Shown: positions 5,510-7,752 of the stretch, piece by piece | Layout: each line of letters begins with the position of its first letter | How positions within the stretch are numbered: position 1 is the stretch's first letter | Assembly (NCBI GenBank): GCA_023435505.1 | Contig: JAEYRR010000205.1 | Location: 1-7,752 of the forward strand | DNA from: Bacillota bacterium | GTDB lineage: Bacteria; Bacillota; Clostridia; Lachnospirales; Lachnospiraceae | Direction: 5' to 3' | Length of the DNA: 7,752 bases | Notes under the pieces: model-generated | What the model saw: only the letters and a program-made list of their open reading frames with translations | Told to the model about the DNA's origin: nothing | Databases searched by the model: none | Program-made: the position numbers and the translations under genes

Positions 5510-6877
5510 TTATTTTCTAGGAACTCGTTTTATATATTGTCCTGTACCCGGAGTCCCGACAAACTCTTCATTGTCATAAACAAGCTTACCTCTAAGATAG
5601 GTTTGAACCGGATAGCCATGGAGTTTCTTACCCTCCCAGATGGTATGATCATACTCTGAATGCATATTATTTACACTAATGGTAAATTCTTTGTCTTTGT
5701 CATATATCACAATGTCTGCATCTTTTCCAACCGCTATGGCCCCCTTCTGTTCACAGCCAAAGATTCTTGCAGGATTCGTAGCACATACTTCCACAACTTT
5801 TTCAAAGGAAAGCTTTCCTCTGTTAGCAGCATCTAGCATATAGGGGTAGAGGTTCTCGATTCCTGCACACCCATTTGGAATCTTAGTAAAATTGTCTTTT
5901 CCCCAATCTTTTTCATAGCTTTGGAATGGACAATGGTCAGTCGCTACCGTATCAATAAATCCTGTCTTTAACGCATGCCAAAGGGCATCTTGACTTTCCT
6001 TACCTTTCATTGGAGGAGAACATACGAAGTTTCTTCCATCCTCTCTTTTATATACGTCACAGGTGAATTCCAGATACTGAGGGCAGGTCTCGACGTAGAT
6101 TGGATACCCTTCCATCTTCGCTTTTATACATGCTTCTAAGCCTTCTTTATCCGCCATATGTACAATATAGATTGGTGCATTTAGATGAGAGGCCCAATGA
6201 ACTGCTCTCTTATCTGCTTCCGCCTCTACATATTCAGGTCTACTTAGGTAATGATACCAAGCTGAGGTCTTCCCTTCCTTTAGGAATTTCTCTACATTAA
6301 GATCAATTAAGTCCGGATTCTCAGCATGAACATTAATTATAGCGCCCAACTCCTTGGCTCTTAATAACAGTCGTACTAGCGTTCCATCATCCACCATCAT
6401 CCGTTCTTTTTTATATACAAGGAAGCATTTATAGCTGGTAATACCTTCTTTAACCGCCTGTTCCATTTCTTCCAAAATACTCCCACCATTTAAATCTGTA
6501 ATGCAGCAGTGAAATGCATAATCTACACAGGCTTCCTTTTCCAGAACTTCTTTCTTAGAATTAATAAGCCCTAGAATGGTCTCCCCTGAATGTTGCACAG
6601 GATAATCAAATATAGTAGTGACTCCCCCACAGGCTGCTGCCCTAGTACCTGATAGATAACTATCTGCCGATACAGTCCCTCCAAATGGCATGGCCAGATG
6701 AGTATGCACATCTAAAGCTCCTGGAAGGACTAGCTTACCAGTGGCATCCACTACCTTTTTTGCCTCAAGTTTAAGATCTGTACCTAATGCAGCCACCTTT
6801 CCATCCTTCACTGCAATATCTGCAAGAAAACTACCGGATGCTGTAACAACCATACCATTCTTAATTAGTAAGTCCAT
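5510..6877 (-). CDS. hydA: Dihydropyrimidinase (D-hydantoinase family)
   Basis: This cyclic amidohydrolase hydrolyses 5,6-dihydrouracil or dihydrothymine to the N-carbamoyl-beta-amino acid, step two of the pathway. It is 455 residues from the start chosen here. All binuclear metal ligands are seen: H58 and H60 (DVHTHLAMPFGGT), the carboxylated Lys150 (SYKCFLVYK), H184 (HAEN), H240 (IVHMADKEG) and D314 (TDHCPF). Tyr155 and the NGCAGIE loop (about 335-341) are substrate-binding elements of dihydropyrimidinases. With this start the numbering nearly matches that recalled for the Geobacillus D-hydantoinase (58, 60, 150, 183, 239, 315), which supports it. The alternative ATG at 6883 adds Met-Asn but lies directly against the GGAGG. 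A hydantoinase acting on other 5-substituted hydantoins is possible. Context with preA favours pyrimidines. It begins 23 bases after the binding-protein stop. Confidence 0.93.
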   Translation of the reverse strand: MDLLIKNGMVVTASGSFLADIAVKDGKVAALGTDLKLEAKKVVDATGKLVLPGALDVHTHLAMPFGGTVSADSYLSGTRAAACGGVTTIFDYPVQHSGETILGLINSKKEVLEKEACVDYAFHCCITDLNGGSILEEMEQAVKEGITSYKCFLVYKKERMMVDDGTLVRLLLRAKELGAIINVHAENPDLIDLNVEKFLKEGKTSAWYHYLSRPEYVEAEADKRAVHWASHLNAPIYIVHMADKEGLEACIKAKMEGYPIYVETCPQYLEFTCDVYKREDGRNFVCSPPMKGKESQDALWHALKTGFIDTVATDHCPFQSYEKDWGKDNFTKIPNGCAGIENLYPYMLDAANRGKLSFEKVVEVCATNPARIFGCEQKGAIAVGKDADIVIYDKDKEFTISVNNMHSEYDHTIWEGKKLHGYPVQTYLRGKLVYDNEEFVGTPGTGQYIKRVPRK

Positions 6878-6883
6878 ATTCAT

Positions 6884-6888
6884 CCTCC
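6884..6888 (-). promoter_or_regulatory. Ribosome binding site deciding the hydA start
   Basis: GGAGG (6888-6884) has no spacing to the ATG at 6883 and six bases to the in-frame ATG at 6877. The second is the workable distance, so translation most likely begins at 6877. Confidence 0.7.
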
Positions 6889-6900
6889 ATTCTGACTTAT

Positions 6901-7752
6901 TTACTTGAAATTGTCATATTTATAAACAAGTACTAATCCAGATCTCTGATAGATTTGCGCAACCTCTAATAGATCCATTCCGCCTGCATTGGCAGATATC
7001 AGATTGGATACCCAGGTCACACCAAAATCAACCGTTCCGTTGTTTACAGCAGTCGTCTCACTGATATCTCCACCACCGGACACGATGTTTACATTAAGTC
7101 CTACTGCATCATAATAACCTTTATCTTTTGCCACATAGTATCCCATAAACTGTGCCTGTGGTAACCATTTTAACTGGATGGAGACATCCTTCTTCTCTAC
7201 AGCAAATTTACCATCTTTAGAAGCTTGAGCCTCTGTAATATAAGCATTGTCTCTGATATCGTCTAATGTAATGTTCTTTAACTTATCCGCTGCTGATTTA
7301 TCACCCAGCTGGATATACTGTTGTGCAAGTTTCAGCGTCTGCTGCATAGCGCTCTCATCCATCTTACCAATTTCCGTTACAGGATTGCCTGCCATGTCTG
7401 TTTCCACCAATTTCTTCACTTCAGAGGCCATATAAGCCTGATGGTCAGCGGATACAGATGAGCCATATTTGTATACAATCTCTGCTGCCTCTTTAGGATT
7501 CTCACAGGCATACTTCCAACCTTTTAAGGACGCGTATATAAATGCTTTTACTGTATTCGGATTTTTTGTAGCAAAGTCTTTGGTACAGAAGAGATTATCT
7601 TCTAGCATAGCTACGCCTTCTTTGTTCATATCAATAATTCCCACTTTGTCACCATAGCCGTATCCACCTTCATAGTCATTTACTACCAGACCCAATTCAT
7701 TATAGGTCATGGCAGATGCCAGAGTAATGGAGTCATCATCAAAACCATCCAT
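6901..7752 (-). CDS. NMT1/THI5-type ABC transporter substrate-binding protein, partial, with a second half-domain
   Basis: The visible 284 codons (283 residues plus stop) belong to a periplasmic-binding-protein-like solute binder of the NMT1/THI5/SsuA superfamily, whose members bind thiamine-pyrimidine precursors, riboflavin or related ligands for ABC importers. Residues 1-172 look like the C-terminal part of one such domain, with AMTYNELGLV (14-23) and KNPNTVKAFIYASLKGWKYA (63-82). Residues 173-187 resemble the polar linker found after the lipobox of such lipoproteins. Residues 188-283 then restart the fold with VSIQLKWLPQAQFMGYYVA, GGGDISETTAVNNGTVDFGV and AQIYQRSGLVLVYK, and end at TAA (6903-6901) about where the second lobe should begin. 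The 5' end, with any signal peptide, is outside the window. The ATG at the very edge is likely internal. The context suggests a pyrimidine-type ligand. Whether the protein is functional or chimeric is unresolved. Confidence 0.8.
   Translation of the reverse strand: MDGFDDDSITLASAMTYNELGLVVNDYEGGYGYGDKVGIIDMNKEGVAMLEDNLFCTKDFATKNPNTVKAFIYASLKGWKYACENPKEAAEIVYKYGSSVSADHQAYMASEVKKLVETDMAGNPVTEIGKMDESAMQQTLKLAQQYIQLGDKSAADKLKNITLDDIRDNAYITEAQASKDGKFAVEKKDVSIQLKWLPQAQFMGYYVAKDKGYYDAVGLNVNIVSGGGDISETTAVNNGTVDFGVTWVSNLISANAGGMDLLEVAQIYQRSGLVLVYKYDNFK

Noticed and set aside
5156..5579. Plus-strand frames opposite the start of preA and end of hydA
   Set aside because: They are shadows of the cysteine-rich coding sequence on the other strand, with no ribosome binding sites.
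2708..6877. An allantoin/purine degradation operon as the reading of hydA plus the amidohydrolase
   Set aside because: Allantoinase and allantoate amidohydrolase are relatives, but the adjacent dihydropyrimidine dehydrogenase and the dihydropyrimidinase-type motifs (MPFGGT, NGCAGIE) fit pyrimidine breakdown better.
1..7752. CRISPR arrays, insertion sequences, tRNA genes, phage or defence genes
   Set aside because: No regularly spaced repeats, transposase-like frames, inverted-repeat-flanked units or tRNA-like cloverleaf sequences were seen in the window.

Overview
The window comes from a low-GC Gram-positive anaerobe, most likely a clostridium of the Lachnospiraceae type. The grounds are AT-rich DNA, strong AGGAGG-type ribosome binding sites, sigma-A-like promoters with TG-extended -10 boxes, an oxygen-sensitive iron-sulfur dihydropyrimidine dehydrogenase, and an rRNA-leader-like sequence at the left edge. 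The genus is an inference from style, not from a database match. Every convincing gene is on the minus strand, so the window reads from right to left.

Right block (7752 to 2045): a compact operon for reductive pyrimidine breakdown. The order is the 3' part of an NMT1/THI5-type substrate-binding protein gene, dihydropyrimidinase (hydA), a PreA-type dihydropyrimidine dehydrogenase, an M20-family N-carbamoyl amino acid amidohydrolase, and a cytidylate-kinase-like P-loop protein. Gaps are 12 to 27 bases, each gene has its own Shine-Dalgarno site, and a strong hairpin terminator follows the last stop codon. PreA reduces uracil or thymine, HydA opens the dihydropyrimidine ring, and the amidohydrolase removes the carbamoyl group to give beta-alanine or beta-aminoisobutyrate, CO2 and ammonia. 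The transporter presumably brings in the base or a related compound. The operon promoter lies beyond the right edge.

Middle block (1936 to 444): two separately promoted housekeeping-type genes, a metallo-beta-lactamase-fold hydrolase and an AIM24/TIGR00266 protein, followed by a hairpin terminator at 391-358. They have no evident link to pyrimidine metabolism.

Left block (443 to 1): no protein gene. It holds two tandem promoters of nearly identical design on the minus strand, then a structured leader that resembles the 5' leader of a Firmicutes rRNA operon. A 16S rRNA gene, or another stable-RNA operon, is therefore expected just left of the window.

The least ordinary items are two. The PreA protein carries the N-terminal double [4Fe-4S] domain of full-length dihydropyrimidine dehydrogenase but lacks the FAD and NADPH domains that normally come with it. 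The substrate-binding protein reads as the C-terminal part of one domain followed by the N-terminal part of a second, and then stops.
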